A stretch of 64,000 bases of DNA, from NCBI GenBank assembly GCA_905221605.1, contig CAJNDS010002837.1, positions 90,001 to 154,000 of the forward strand, written 5' to 3'. The DNA is from Symbiodinium natans. Taxonomy: Eukaryota; Sar; Dinophyceae; Suessiales; Symbiodiniaceae. The translations under genes were made by a program, and so were the position numbers. Numbering within the stretch: position 1 is the stretch's first letter; every line of letters starts with the position of its first letter. Under the pieces are notes generated by a model. It saw only the letters and a list, made by a program, of their open reading frames with translations. It searched no databases and was not told the DNA's origin. This document shows, in pieces, positions 1-10,689 of this stretch.

Positions 1-1209
1 CATTGCACAGGTCTCGCCATGCCAGGTCAAGCGCCCTTCGCCATCCTCAGGGTCGCTTCGACTCAATCTTTGCATGTCGATGCCTTGAGACCTATCACCT
101 ATCGATCATTCAATACATGTACACACGCCTTCCTGCCCACTCTCCTCTCACACCTCCTATGCTGCTTAAGACACGGTAGATGCAGGATGCTAACATCAAT
201 TGTGGGCACTGCTCCTGCATTCTTCGGTCTTGAGGCAAGCGCTGAACAAAGCTTCTTCACTTTTACGGGTGCCAAACCGTTTCGGTGCTTGCAGTGTGCT
301 TGCTCTTCTTCGACTCAGATACAGTAATTGTTCGGTTAGACTTTGCTTGTGGGCGTGTAGTATTTGGTTCCATGTCAGGCACCCACGCTTGTTTACATGC
401 ACGCATGACCGTACAAGCCCGCATTCAGAGATGAGAGAGGAGATGAAAAACGGAATGAAACTGAAACAGACAGAGGGAAATGGACTTGCTTGATGCCAAC
501 GAGCGGACCTGGTGGCATCAGAGGTCTCTTCAAGGGCATCTCATAAGAGAGATGCCGCCTTCAGGGCCCCCCTCGGGACTGCTACTCTCGGGGGCTCTGG
601 CACAAAGGCTGTTTTACGGCTTCAAGTCGCTAGTGCTCGCACAGAACACGCGTTCCCTAAAAGGAGGCTCCTTGTAAAATGGAGGGGAGGGGGGGGGGTT
701 TTATTTTTTTTAACTACTATGAATGGGGACGGAGAATGAACAAATGAAATGAGGAGATGCAAGCACCAAAGCCGCTTCAATGCGGTGAAATTTGAGGCTA
801 GCTTTTCACTGTGTTAGGCCTCGAAAGTATTTTCCCAGCCATCTGGGCCTTTGTCGGAAAAACTTTCCTGGTTGTCTGAACCAACTTTCTAAATATCGCA
901 CAATGTTTTTGCGAATCCATATTCGACCGCTGACTTCACATCCTTACGGTGTCTTCCGGTCCTCCGGCAGATGGAACTCCTGATGCAAGCCTTAGACAGC
1001 TGATGAGACTAGTTGGCGACCAGATAGTGACAAGGGTAGTTGGCGCTTTGGGCATGCTCGCGTAGAATCCGTGCTACCGGTGCCAAGAGACTGTGACCAG
1101 AGATCACGCACTCTTCAGTGAAAAGCTCACTGTGCGTACCATGCGAAGACAAACACTGCCTTGGACCGACAGTCTTGCTCAGAGTCTTGCTCGAGATCTC
1201 TCCCAGCTG
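1..1209. other. No gene recognised
   Basis: Short open frames occur on both strands but none has a convincing composition or a recognisable motif. A purine-rich patch with a run of nine G followed by T-rich sequence lies near 680-712. This stretch is downstream of the minus-strand GalNAc-transferase gene and probably holds its 3' flank. Confidence 0.5.
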
Positions 1210-2811
1210 CTAGCTGTAGCAGCACTGCCCCCAAAACCTGAAGATGCCTGAAGCCAGCTCCACGAATTCCTGTGAGTTCCTCTCAGAGTCTGGGCAGCCC
1301 TCCCCAAGTCCCGCCAAGTACCCCCAGCTGCCGAGGGGCAAGAAGTTCCAGTTCAGAAGGCCGCTGCAACATGGCCCGCCCTCTCTCGTCCGATCTCGGT
1401 TGCCCGGGTGCCAGAGCTGGATGTCCAGGACTCCCTTGTTCCTGGAACTCGAACTACCAGAGTTTCTTTATCGAAGCAACCCAAGAAGTTGTTTACGAAC
1501 AAAAATGGGGCTTCGGGTCAAGCCTTCTGACATCACGAGGGGCATTTCAGCCAAATTTATAGTCGTTGTCTTTCTGAAGCCGCCAGTAACGTTTACAAAC
1601 TACGACAAACACGACAAACATGTTGCATCTAGGCCCTGGATCCCGTCCACGTCCACACAAGGGCTCAGAACGATGCCATGACTTCTGCCTTCCTTGACGT
1701 CTCTCTCCAAACACAAGCCAGAAGACACCTCCTGGATTTGGAAAACTTTTTCCGGAATCAGCCCGCCATCCACGTAGATGTATGAGAAGCGGTGTAGGTA
1801 GGCAGAGAACGGGGCGCATTTGAGCTTCTGCCGCAACTGCTCGAAGTTGCTTAAATCACCGATGCTGTTTTCACCATTGAAAAAAGCTTCGTACTCTGGA
1901 AATGTGAAGGTCTTGTTAACATAAGGGCCAAGCCAGCCCGAAACTGCGCGAGCCTTGTTTCGCATGACATCTTCTGTCCGCATGGTGTACTTCAGCTGTG
2001 TCTTGGGGTTGTTCGGGTCACGCCACATGTGTGCCACGAAGGCCCCTTCTGCCACCTCAATGCGGCCTCCACAGAGCCAGCTGCGCAGTGACTGATCTAT
2101 GTTCTCACCTCCCCACGCAATCATATGATCATCATAACCACCAGTTTCCTCCCACCAGCGCTTGCTTATTGCCAGCAGTCCTCCACTCATGACTGGCACA
2201 TCCCGCCCTGGGTTCAGCAGCCAAGTGAAGTCGGCGTTCCAGGTCATGTAGCATGCTTGGCTGGACGACCCGGCATTCTCTTCCCACGTGTCGGGATCCA
2301 GTGCTGTGATCGTTGGCACCACAAGAGTTCGATGATCTCCTGCGCGATGCATCTGCTTCAAGAACGCATCCTGCAGCGCAAGCGAAGGCAGCATCAGCAG
2401 CAGAAACGGATCACTTGATCATGGGACTAACTTCGCAGCTTTTGCCCACCTCCCAGCCATCTCTTGGCTTCACATGGCAATCGAAGAATACAATAACCTT
2501 GAAGCAAGTCTGGGTGGCAAATTGGGCGGCATCCCCGAAGGTTTGTAACGTTTTAACGAGCGCTCAATGAGTCAAATGAGTCTGCAATTACGTAGATACA
2601 TGACGGCAACGTACGAGGGACCAGGGAAGTCGTGAATGTATTCTTTAAACTGCACCATGCAGTTCCAAGACTGACACACGCTTGTGGCTTCCAACTCGTA
2701 CTTTACTGCTACATGTGTCCGGGTCTACTTGTTGCAATTCGGATGGCATCGCCCTGCGCGGCATCACCACCAGTTTTTTTGGCAGCGATGAGGCCCAAGG
2801 TTTTCTCGTGC
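1210..2811 (-). CDS. Polypeptide N-acetylgalactosaminyltransferase (GT27-like) with ricin-type lectin tail, 3' exons
   Basis: Transfers GalNAc from UDP-GalNAc to Ser/Thr of secretory proteins (mucin-type O-glycosylation), normally as a type II Golgi membrane enzyme. Exons by frame and phase: 2748-2811 (GLIAAKKTGGDAAQGD), 2450-2497 (VIVFFDCHVKPRDGWE, holding the DxH metal and UDP motif), 1651-2370, and a lectin exon from 1416 down to a stop at 1210. Exon 1651-2370 carries the family block PVMSGGLLAISKRWWEETGG, then WGGEN and HMWR with the third metal ligand, then a lectin start FQIQEVSSGLCLERD. The last exon reads LWHPGNRD...CCSGLLNWNF, like a further lectin repeat. Introns 2498-2747 (donor GC), 2371-2449 (79 nt, donor GT) and about 1417-1650 keep frame. 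The N-terminal anchor and the first half of the catalytic domain are not identified. The family call is firm; the exact 3' end is not. Confidence 0.85.
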
Positions 2812-4680
2812 CTGCGACAAGTCTCCATCTGTTCGGGGTTGACGCTTGAAACACCAAAGCCAAAACAGAAATGGAGCACAGCGGCATTTCAGGAACATTC
2901 CCCAGCTCGGTTCAACACGGCAACTGACTCATGGCACTGTAAAAGCTCGAAAGCATCGATCAGCTTCAGCCTGGCATCGCGACAGTTTTCGTCTAAGAAA
3001 ACGTTGGGATTTCCAATCCGTGTGGGAGATTGTGGGAGTGTGAGCCGAGGCTCGAGGCTTGCCAGGAAAGGGGCTGGAGCCTGCCAAACGTACCCGAAAG
3101 CAAACCTCGAAAGTAGCAGCACGTCAAGACAAGATGAACCTGACTTTGAGAGCTCAGGAGATACAAGCTTCGTACATGCTTAGCCTCAAAGTACCCAAAT
3201 CACATCGTCGTCGCCCCGTGAGTCTAGGAGTCTAGCATTCGTAAGAACGCTCCTTGCCAACGCCTTACGAAACAAGCTGCGCCACACCCAGGGCGCCAAG
3301 ACTTGTCAACATCCCTGACAATGACTTCCCAGAACTTGTGACACCATGAAAGACGCCAGAATCAAAATCAGGGGCCTCAACAGCCGAATAGCTGGCGAGC
3401 TCGTTCCGCGCAGGGCGGACGTCTGCAACGGTCGCACTCTTGAGTATCTGAAGACACTTGAGCTTTGGGAATTTCAACAGACCTACATTTCGCCGACAAG
3501 CGATCCTCAAGAACACTGCCAGGCTCACTGTTGTTGCCAGCGTTTTTTTCTGAAAGGGCATGCTGCACATTTTCCGCAGAGTCAATCTTGCCTCCGGGGA
3601 CACTGCAAGAGGCGATGGCAGAGTCAGCTCCAGCTTGGGGACACTCCCATCCTAGCAACCAGCACTGGGACGAATTAGGCATCCAGGCTCATCCAGGAAT
3701 CCAGGCAAGTATTGCAGACTGAAGCAACCAAGTCAATGCAGGCAATACGGGCGAGCACTTTCGGCTCTCAACTGTTGTGGATATGTCATGTGCGCAAAAA
3801 ATTGTCCACTCCCAGTCCCCACCGGCAATTGCGCATTTCTTCAGCGCCAAACTGCCAGCAACGGCCGAGTGTCGTCCACTACGATGATCTCCCGCAGCCG
3901 GGCTTTCGCTGTGTGGGCCCAGATCTCAGCAAAACGCAAAACATAGTTGCTTAGCTACTTCTTTTAGCTGAAGTTCGCCTCCTCTTTCAGGAGCACTCCG
4001 CATGAACACTGCTATTACGAGTGCCGTGTAGGTCGAAATCCTAACACAAGCAGATAGTCGATTCCCATAGGGCCGCGCTGTTAGGACGTCTAACGACATA
4101 AGTCCTATTTCAAGGATGCCTTGTTACTTCACAAACCGGCCAGATATGCGAATCATGAAGTAAAGGCCGCATGGACACGACGATCCGACGTCTCGCTTCA
4201 AAATTCCTTTGTCTGTTCGCCCCAACTGATTTTCGAAGACCACTGCGGCCTGTGCGAGCCGAGTTGCGGATTCCACAGTCCTGGAAGCATAAGCTCCTTC
4301 CTCAGATTGAAGACACCTAAACGGCGAAGCCGCAATCCCTCATCATAAGGTCAGTTCTCTAAATCATGGTCCCTTCTAGAGTACCCTAAAAACTAGGGGC
4401 CGCCTTGTAGTATTAACCCTAAAAGGGGCCCGAATGTAGAGAAGTGACCACAAAGCCGTTTTTGGTCAGAATGCCTGCGGCCGGGCCTTCTCACGCAGCA
4501 CAAGTTCCTACTAACATTTGCGATCTGGATACATACGCGCAAGGCAGCACCACCGAGAGTGTCTCGCCAACCCATGGTCTGCTCGCCTGGCAGAAAGTGA
4601 TCTCCCACGGCGACACAAAAAAAAGCAGCATTGCGGCTTCAAAGCACAGCATTTGCGGACATGTCCTCTATCAACAAGAC
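2812..4680. other. Probable upstream introns and exons of the GalNAc-transferase, unresolved
   Basis: Minus-strand open frames at 2889-3122 (ending DARLKLIDAFELLQCHES) and 3377-3682 (with GGKIDSAENVQHALSEKN, hydrophilic, could be a stem region) look somewhat protein-like and lie where 5' exons of the GalNAc-transferase would be. I could not align either to the catalytic domain. The rest, about 3690-4680, shows nothing I can support. Confidence 0.3.
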
Positions 4681-4799
4681 CTAACAGTCCTAACATTGTT
4701 CTTGGTGAACACCACCACTCTCGCCTCAACAAGCGCAGCCTTGGCTCCAAGCTCGTCCTTCGGTCTGCGCACGACCTCTGGCTTCCACTTGGATTCCCA
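4681..4799 (-). CDS. Single well-bounded exon of an unknown protein
   Basis: A 39-codon exon in a frame with nearby stops. It reads WESKWKPEVVRRPKDELGAK, then a stretch rich in Ala, Val and Glu, and ends FTKNNVRTV. The acceptor side is ACTTCAG at 4800-4806 and the donor is AG/GTCTTG at 4675-4682. The composition (Lys/Glu/Val-rich, no odd residues) is clearly protein-like. A following phase-compatible exon may start near 4592. Function is not recognised. It may be an upstream exon of the GalNAc-transferase transcript or a separate gene. Confidence 0.45.
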
Positions 4800-4802
4800 C
4801 TG

Positions 4803-6218
4803 AAGTGGAGCACCCTGGTCCTGGATCCAAGTGTGCCGACGCGGCCTAAGTCTACTGTCTTAGGGTAGCACTCCCATACTGGACCACACTGTACCCCAAG
4901 ATGCTTGTGGGCTGACACGCTGCCATGCACTAGTCATGCTCTTGTCGCTCTTTCCTAGCCCGATTCCCCAGCCCGGTCCAGCACGTCAACGTAGGAAGCA
5001 CTGAGCAACCTCGAGCCGCAGCGTAGTTGATGCCACGGTGCCCCCACACAGAGTCCACTCGAGAGTAACATGAAGGACGTACTTAGTGTACTTTGGAAGT
5101 GTGCGGTCTGATCGCTCTCATCTGAACGCCCTCTTCATGGTTCATCTCAGCAGCAATGCCGTGGCCATGATCGAGGTGATGCCGTTCAGGAGCCCCTGAA
5201 GAATGTGACAATGCTCACTTACGTGATGTTGTGCTTTTGGGTACCAACACTGAAAGGTTGAAAAAGGTTGGACGGAGATTGGTACCCTCTGCACGGGCCT
5301 TGGGCACTGCCACGGCGAGCGCCACGCCCAGCACTGCGGCCAAACCCTTGGATCAGCAACTTAAAACAATCCGTGTCAGACCCTCTCACTGACGAACCTT
5401 TCTAAACGAAGACTTGAAATGCCTGATTTGAGAAAAGCAGGCCAGACCTGACAGACAATCACATGAGGTAGCCTTCACAAGTCGTCAGACTTGAAGAAAT
5501 CATGCACAGCTACTGATGCCGCGATTTGCGACTTGTTTGCACGATCTAAAACAATCTCATGCAGTCTCCCAACGCAAAGGCGCCAAATGCGCCCACACAA
5601 ATAGATTGCAGCAACCAGTGATTTGGGCATGTCTCATATTCTAGTTTTCGCTACTTCGCTTCGAAGACCAGGCACACACCCAAACACGGCGGTCCGGTCC
5701 GCTTTGCAATTTGGGGGAGAAGGAATGCTGGCTCTGGGCACCTCATCGAAGCTATGCAGGTGGTTAAAAGGTGTTGGGTCAGGTTATGTTACGTTTGAAC
5801 CGGCTTGCCAGTAGCGTCTGCAGTGCCTCCTCCACTCAGTATAGTCCTCCCCTCAGTAGTGCTTGTCGAACTTCCCGCTATTCAGTGAGTTTTCAATCCG
5901 CCACTGCTAAAAGAAGAGATGCCCACAAGGCCACAAAAGGTCCGTAACAAATGGTCCATAGTTGGTTCATGTCGCCAACGACATCCGACCCAGTCTCTCT
6001 TCTCTTCTTCTTCTACTCAGCGAAGGCACCCCCCCCCCGCCCCGAAGAGACCCAGTCTCTTTCTTTCTTTCGTTCTTTCTTTCTTTCTTGGGGGCAAGGA
6101 GGCAAGCCCCGGGGCCTCTCCGTGGGGCGAGCACTAGCGGTCCAGCTCCTCTTTCTTTCTTCAGCTGAGATGCTAGAATGAGGATAGAGAAGTGCGCAGT
6201 GGCAATTTGCATTGCAAC
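4803..6218. other. No gene recognised; one CTTT microsatellite
   Basis: No supported exon on either strand. A short interrupted CTTT array with C-rich flanks sits at about 6057-6091. The sequence between 4940 and 5620 has almost no open frame longer than 60 codons. Confidence 0.4.
6057..6091. repeat. (CTTT)n microsatellite
   Basis: Interrupted tandem CTTT, with one CGTT variant, preceded by a run of about nine C. Same motif family as the longer array at 45.9 kb. Confidence 0.85.
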
Positions 6219-6759
6219 CTCGGATTGCAGAGCAAGTAGTTTCTGTCCCGGAGCCGCGGTACCCCCCGACCTTTGGCCACCGAACATCCTTGCCACCCCA
6301 CCAAAAATACCCCGCATGATGTTGCCAAAGAAACCACCGAGGAGGGCAGCAAAAGGCATGGGAACCATGCGAACTGGTTATCCCTGCTCGTGCTTAACCT
6401 CGTCGGTGGGGGCGCCATGACGCGCAAAAACGGCTGCGGAGCACGTTGATTGGAAATGGTCTTCACACGCTTGCAGAACAAGTGGCTGAGGCTGACTACA
6501 GTAGTGGGCATTTAGCAATTCACTGTGTGTGGTATTGACATTGATCTCATTGCTTGCACATTCGGGGAGATGCTTCTGGCCTCGCGCGTATTCCACCAAC
6601 TGCGCAGCTTGGATATGTAGTCGCCTTGCTGTGCAAACGCCAAGCCCCAAGTGCATCCTGGTGCAGCTGTGCAACAGGCTCATGGCCCCGGTACAAATCG
6701 GATAGGAGGCCCATGGTCCCCTCGCCGCCGTCATGCAGGACCCCCCGTTGGTCTCCCAA
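6219..6759 (-). CDS. Unknown protein, two to four exons
   Basis: Exon 6687-6759 reads GVLHDGGEGTMGLLSDLYR. A GC-donor intron of 79 nt (6608-6686) joins it in phase to an exon from 6607 downward that reads AAQLVEYARGQKHLPECASN and stays open to about 6390. A following frame at 6219-6368 is glycine-rich and hydrophobic (MPFAALLGGFFGNIMRGIFG...GVARMFGG), with a possible donor GAG/GTTGCA at 6211-6221. The intron size equals that of the GalNAc-transferase intron. The link to the Gly-rich part is uncertain. No family recognised. Confidence 0.4.
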
Positions 6760-6950
6760 CTTTTGCGAAGAGGTGCTCTTGTGGTTTCGGGGCCCTGGCT
6801 TCTCCCATATAGACCGCACGGACAAACCTTATCCCACCTCTATGGATCACCCTGCTGGGACCCTACTAGGACTGATAGGATGTCATGAGACTCCCTGGGG
6901 CCGTCCACGCCGGGCCGAGGCGGCGCACGCCAGCGCGGTCGCTTTATAGC

Positions 6951-7007
6951 TTCTGAAGAAGGAATTGATAGATTCTGAAAAAGGAGTTGATAGATTCTGA
7001 AGACGGG
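6951..7007. repeat. 22-bp tandem repeat, 2.6 copies
   Basis: Units start at 6951, 6973 and 6995, each beginning TTCTGAA and ending TTGATAGA, with a few substitutions. On the minus strand it translates to SESINSFFRIYQFLLQ-like text. It is probably a mobile low-complexity sequence rather than coding. Confidence 0.7.
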
Positions 7008-7169
7008 ACCCGGCTTTCTGAATCTAGATCTGGTACGCAGCATCGGAGAAAGGGGGATGAATAATTGTCAAGGCTTGGTGCCTGGATCGTGGATAGCTTC
7101 GGTATCCAGGAGAGTTCTTGCGATAGCTTGCAAGACTCTACACCAGAATGCGGGCTTCGGACCATCCAC

Positions 7170-8258
7170 ATTTGCCAGGTTAGCAACGAGGAGGAGTCTT
7201 CCTCCTGGCGCCAAAGCCTGCGCAGTGCCGCGACCACCAAGGGACTGCGACGGAGGAACAGTGAACTGCACTAAGAACATCTCATTTAGTCCCTTTTGTC
7301 AGACAAGTTGGGCTCAGAGCCACCATGAAATGCAGCCAGCCGTTTACGTTACCATCACAAGTTTGTAGATGTAAACAGCTGTGAACAATTCACCAGCAAA
7401 GAGGTTCGGAGCTACGATTATGTTGCCATCACAAGTTTTTAGCTACGAAGAGAGCACTAAACCAAGCCGCCTGGGGGGCCCCACGCAGAATTTGTGCAGT
7501 CACCTAAGCGCTACGCTTTCAGGGTGAGATCTTCGGCAAGTACGGTATCAAGCTGGAAGGAGCTACTGTCTAGCTCATTCAAGGCAACACTACACTTCAG
7601 CCGTCTCTCGTCCAAGGTGGCAGGACGCATGCCAGGTATCATCACACTTGACATGCCGAGGCGTATACCGCTTCCCCTCGATCACCTCCGGAGACAAACA
7701 TTTGCCCACCACCTGACAAATGGCATGGTCACAGAGACGGGAAACGTAATAGTTGCAAACATGATTTCTCAAGGCTCCTGGCTTGACCGAGATCGATCTA
7801 AGGCCTGGGCCCATGGAGGGAACATATGGTGGGTTTGCCAAGACCAAGTCCTTGCAGCATCGCCAGGGAGGGGCTCTGGCTATGGCTGGAAGGATGGTCC
7901 CAGAAACCGCAGAGAAGAACAGTAGAGGCAACTATATTTGCTTAGTGGCAGGCAAACGGGCCCCAGCCACAATCCAGATCTGAAGACCTGTGCGGGATCG
8001 CGCAAGAGCCGAAGATGCCGATGCAGCAGCATCACGTGCGTGACATGCGCTGCCTGGCAATTTCGTCGCGGCACCGCCTTGGGCATGCCTGGCTTGTGGC
8101 CAACTCTTGTGGCCACATGCAGAGCATGATGAAGGGTTGTACAAGCCTCCTTGCGTCCCTGCTGCACACGTGCGATCAGAAAATGCTTCGCAGCTGACCT
8201 CGTAAAGATTGCCATGGTGAAGAGTCACTTTGGACACTTGGTTCAGGAGGATGTTCGC
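7170..8258 (-). CDS. Class I SAM-dependent methyltransferase (NPPY type), several exons
   Basis: Three exons carry ordered methyltransferase motifs. Exon 8199-8258 reads ANILLNQVSKVTLHHGNLYE, matching the N..LN....V....GDLYE segment that follows the acidic-loop strand. Exon 7811-7850 reads DLVLANPPYVPSM, the catalytic motif IV (N/D-P-P-Y) of PrmC/HemK-like and N6-adenine-type enzymes. Exon from 7217 to about 7170 reads ALAPGGRLLLVANLAN, the usual strand after motif IV. Donors are GTCAGC after 8199, GC after 7811, and a possible GTGGAT after 7170; otherwise the frame runs to a stop at 7068. Motif I (the SAM-binding GxGxG loop) was not found and should lie upstream. Known relatives methylate the Gln of release factors or nucleic-acid bases; the substrate here cannot be told. 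Confidence 0.6.
7511..7680 (-). CDS. Short protein-like frame ending in a stop, inside the methyltransferase region
   Basis: The frame reads MSSVMIPGMRPATLDERRLK then CSVALNELDSSSFQLDT and VLAEDLTLKA before a stop at 7511. It may be an exon of the methyltransferase that splices out at the GTACTT after LDT, or chance. It sits between the NPPY and APGG exons, so if it is real with its stop the two halves would be separate genes. Confidence 0.3.
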
Positions 8259-8420
8259 CTTCCTCGGGATTGCCAGCACTCAAGGGCCAATTGGTTTTCG
8301 GTTTCCAGCCACGTCCCGGCTAGCTGCGGTCATCACGAGACAGACAAGCCTTCGCCCAAAAAGACAATACGACATTGCAACAACCCCTATTGCAGGAATT
8401 TTCTCGTTAACACTACGTAC

Positions 8421-8850
8421 CGTCGTTCATCGACATTCGCTCCATGCGTGCCGTGCTTTGCGGGTTGGGCTTCGGGATCAGCGTCCGCGAGTAACGGCTT
8501 TCAGGAGCTTGAAAGTCAGGAAGAACCGCGCAATGTCAGACAACTGCCCTGGCAGCATGATTGGGTTTGACGGATGTGCCCTGAAGGTCCCCGCTCTCCA
8601 CCCACAAGACTGGGGATCTCACACCTGAGCGATGTCGGTCGAAGTCGATGCTGACCCGAAAATACAGCACGACACAGCTGCAAATATAGATCCTAAGCCT
8701 TAAGCCTACCTTCGGTGTGCTTCGAGCATGCGGCGACTGGGTTGTGGGGCTTGTCACGGCATCGATGCGATGCGTAAATTTCGTAAGCAAATCCAAAGGG
8801 AGCTGCTCTATGTCGGGGTCGGCAAAGCTGGCGATAGCCATTAAACGCGT
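8421..8850 (-). CDS. Two exons of unknown protein, possibly the 5' part of the methyltransferase gene
   Basis: Exon 8421-8507 (87 nt) reads PESRYSRTLIPKPNPQSTAR then MERMSMND. It has a pyrimidine-rich CTTTCAAG acceptor and a strong GTACGT donor. Upstream, from about 8850 to 8751, the frame reads MAIASFADPDIEQLPLDLLT then KFTHRIDAVT and joins in phase through a GC donor at 8749-8750. The junction from 8421 to the 8258 exon is out of phase, so an exon is missing between them or these belong to another gene. No domain recognised. Confidence 0.4.
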
Positions 8851-8939
8851 GAAGCACGCGACGTGGTGTGGTCCCCTGCTTTGCTGCGGACAGGCTGCGC
8901 AAATCGCACAGCACGCGGATTGAGGTCCTGAGTGCATGT

Positions 8940-9690
8940 GTGCTACGGGTAGCTCACCTGGGTCTAGCTGGGTTCACGGTACTCCCGGGCACATTCGCGC
9001 TCAAAGAAATCAGATTGCCGACTTCCAGAACCCGGGCACAAGCCGAAAAATCTGAGGCTTCAAAGCTTCACTCAGAATCACTCACAATCTCTCACGCTCT
9101 GCAGATCTTGTCCGGGACCCCAGGCCACTAATGTCACAGTGGCGTCGAAGCGCTTTGCGGCATAGAGTCCCTGGACCTGTGTTTGGCTTGTGCTGCCACC
9201 ACGGCAGTGTAGGGCATGCCCTATCCAACGCAGATGTAAGGCCAGGGATCGAGCGCCGCTCCCCGCACAGAGATCCTCGGAGCAAGGATGCAGGACTGTT
9301 TCGAACCCTTCCCAAAAGTGCCAGGAAACAAACTCACATGTCGAGCTTCAGCAAACGCCAAGATACCAGCACACGTTTAGGAGAGGCTTCTTCTGGTAGC
9401 AGCGCCTGATAGAGCAGTTTAGTCGCATCAGGAGCCCCCCACCCCCCACCCGAAAAAAATGGGGGGGATGCTTCGGGGTGCTCTGATTGCTGTGCCACCC
9501 GCCAAGCAGACCAGACACCCTGCAGGGTAACAGTTTCGGGATCTTCCATCTGTGTCAGTTTCCCAGTACCCTCCCTTGACACTTACACTTTCAAAGTGCT
9601 CCTACTCTCTAGGCATTGTCCTGCATCCATTAACCGAGGGAATATGCGGATAGGGGGATTATCAGCCATTCCGACGCACACCTCACATCT
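8940..9690. other. No gene recognised
   Basis: Only short overlapping frames without convincing composition. A C-rich then G-rich patch lies near 9430-9470. Confidence 0.4.
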
Positions 9691-9693
9691 TCT

Positions 9694-10083
9694 TCAAACG
9701 CGCTCAAGTGCGCTGTCTGGGCATGGGCCACTTGAGTGCCCTGTGTGGAGGCTGCTGCGACACTGTATCCTGGTGGTAGGGGGCGCTGCCCGCTTTCCCA
9801 CAAGAAAGCCCAGAACGTGCCGGTTGCAAGCTGAGTTGTTCCACGTGTTCCAGCTTCCGTCAAGCATTTTCGCATGGAAAAAACGCGGCCCAAGATGTGC
9901 CGCGATACGAACTCCCGCTATGCAAGGTATTTTGCAAAACCCAAAACGTTGTGGGAGCTTGCTATCCACACGATAAATGCTCCCGAAAATTGAGACCACT
10001 TTTCGCCCAGACCCGTTTTCAAATTCGAGGGGAGGGGCCGGGACCACATGTCGCGAATGACATTCTGTAAACGACGCACACAC
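9694..10083 (-). CDS. Hypothetical frame of 129 codons
   Basis: The central part reads VVSIFGSIYRVDSKLPQRFG then FCKIPCIAGVRIAAHLGPRF and KMLDGSWNTW, with a natural mix of hydrophobic and polar residues. The opposite strand of this stretch is less protein-like. No family recognised and no clear splice sites assigned. It may be an exon plus read-through into introns. Confidence 0.3.
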   Translation of the reverse strand: MCASFTECHSRHVVPAPPLEFENGSGRKVVSIFGSIYRVDSKLPQRFGFCKIPCIAGVRIAAHLGPRFFHAKMLDGSWNTWNNSACNRHVLGFLVGKRAAPPTTRIQCRSSLHTGHSSGPCPDSALERV

Positions 10084-10191
10084 AAATGCACCCGTAAGCT
10101 AGGTGGAGTATGTGGACGGCAGAGCTGCTTCTTCTGTGCTTGAGCGCTGCCTGGGTGCGAAGCAGTGCATAGCTGTCGATGGTGACTGTCA

Positions 10192-10682
10192 TCACCTGGA
10201 TATGTGGGCCCACTTACGTAAATTCTTGACACCACCTGCATTTCGTGAGAAACTTTCTGCCAACATGTCTCGTTCAGTCATGACTCTGAAGCCTTTCTTG
10301 GGGCACCTAGCTCGCTCAAGATGTTCCCGGGTGTGCCTGATGCCATGGCCGCAGCTCATCCCAGTCCACAAAGAAGAACATGGAGCCTGGCCTAGAATCA
10401 GATGCGCATCGATCTTTGCAGGCGGGTCATGCGCAGCCTGCACCAGGCCTTCCCACGTCCACTGGTGCAAGTTGGATGGTCGACTGCCATGCGCTCTCCG
10501 GCGCTGGCCTTCCGCAACAATCTACGACTGTGGGCTGCGTGTCGTGCCTGTTCTTGCATAGCAACTGCCGAGAGCTTTTGTGCTGTCATATGCATCTTCC
10601 TGATGTCTGTGATGAATCTGTCATAAGCCTCCACAGCACGCCCAGTGTCTGCAAGTCCTCGGCTGATCTCCCCTCTTAACTC
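10192..10682 (-). CDS. Helix-rich protein, partial
   Basis: The exon starting at 10682, after acceptor TAGCAG, reads ELRGEISRGLADTGRAVEAY then DRFITDIRKMHMTAQKLSAV and MQEQARHAAHSRRLLRK. This is a long amphipathic, probably coiled-coil helix. Possible donors lie near 10450. A second frame downstream (10192-10470) includes RVMTERDMLAESFSRNAGG and may be the next exon. No family recognised. Confidence 0.45.
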
Positions 10683-10689
10683 CTGCTAA

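Noticed and set aside
4380-4440. CCCTAAA words resembling telomere repeat
   Set aside because: Only two or three separated copies, and the same near 45.59 kb. No array.
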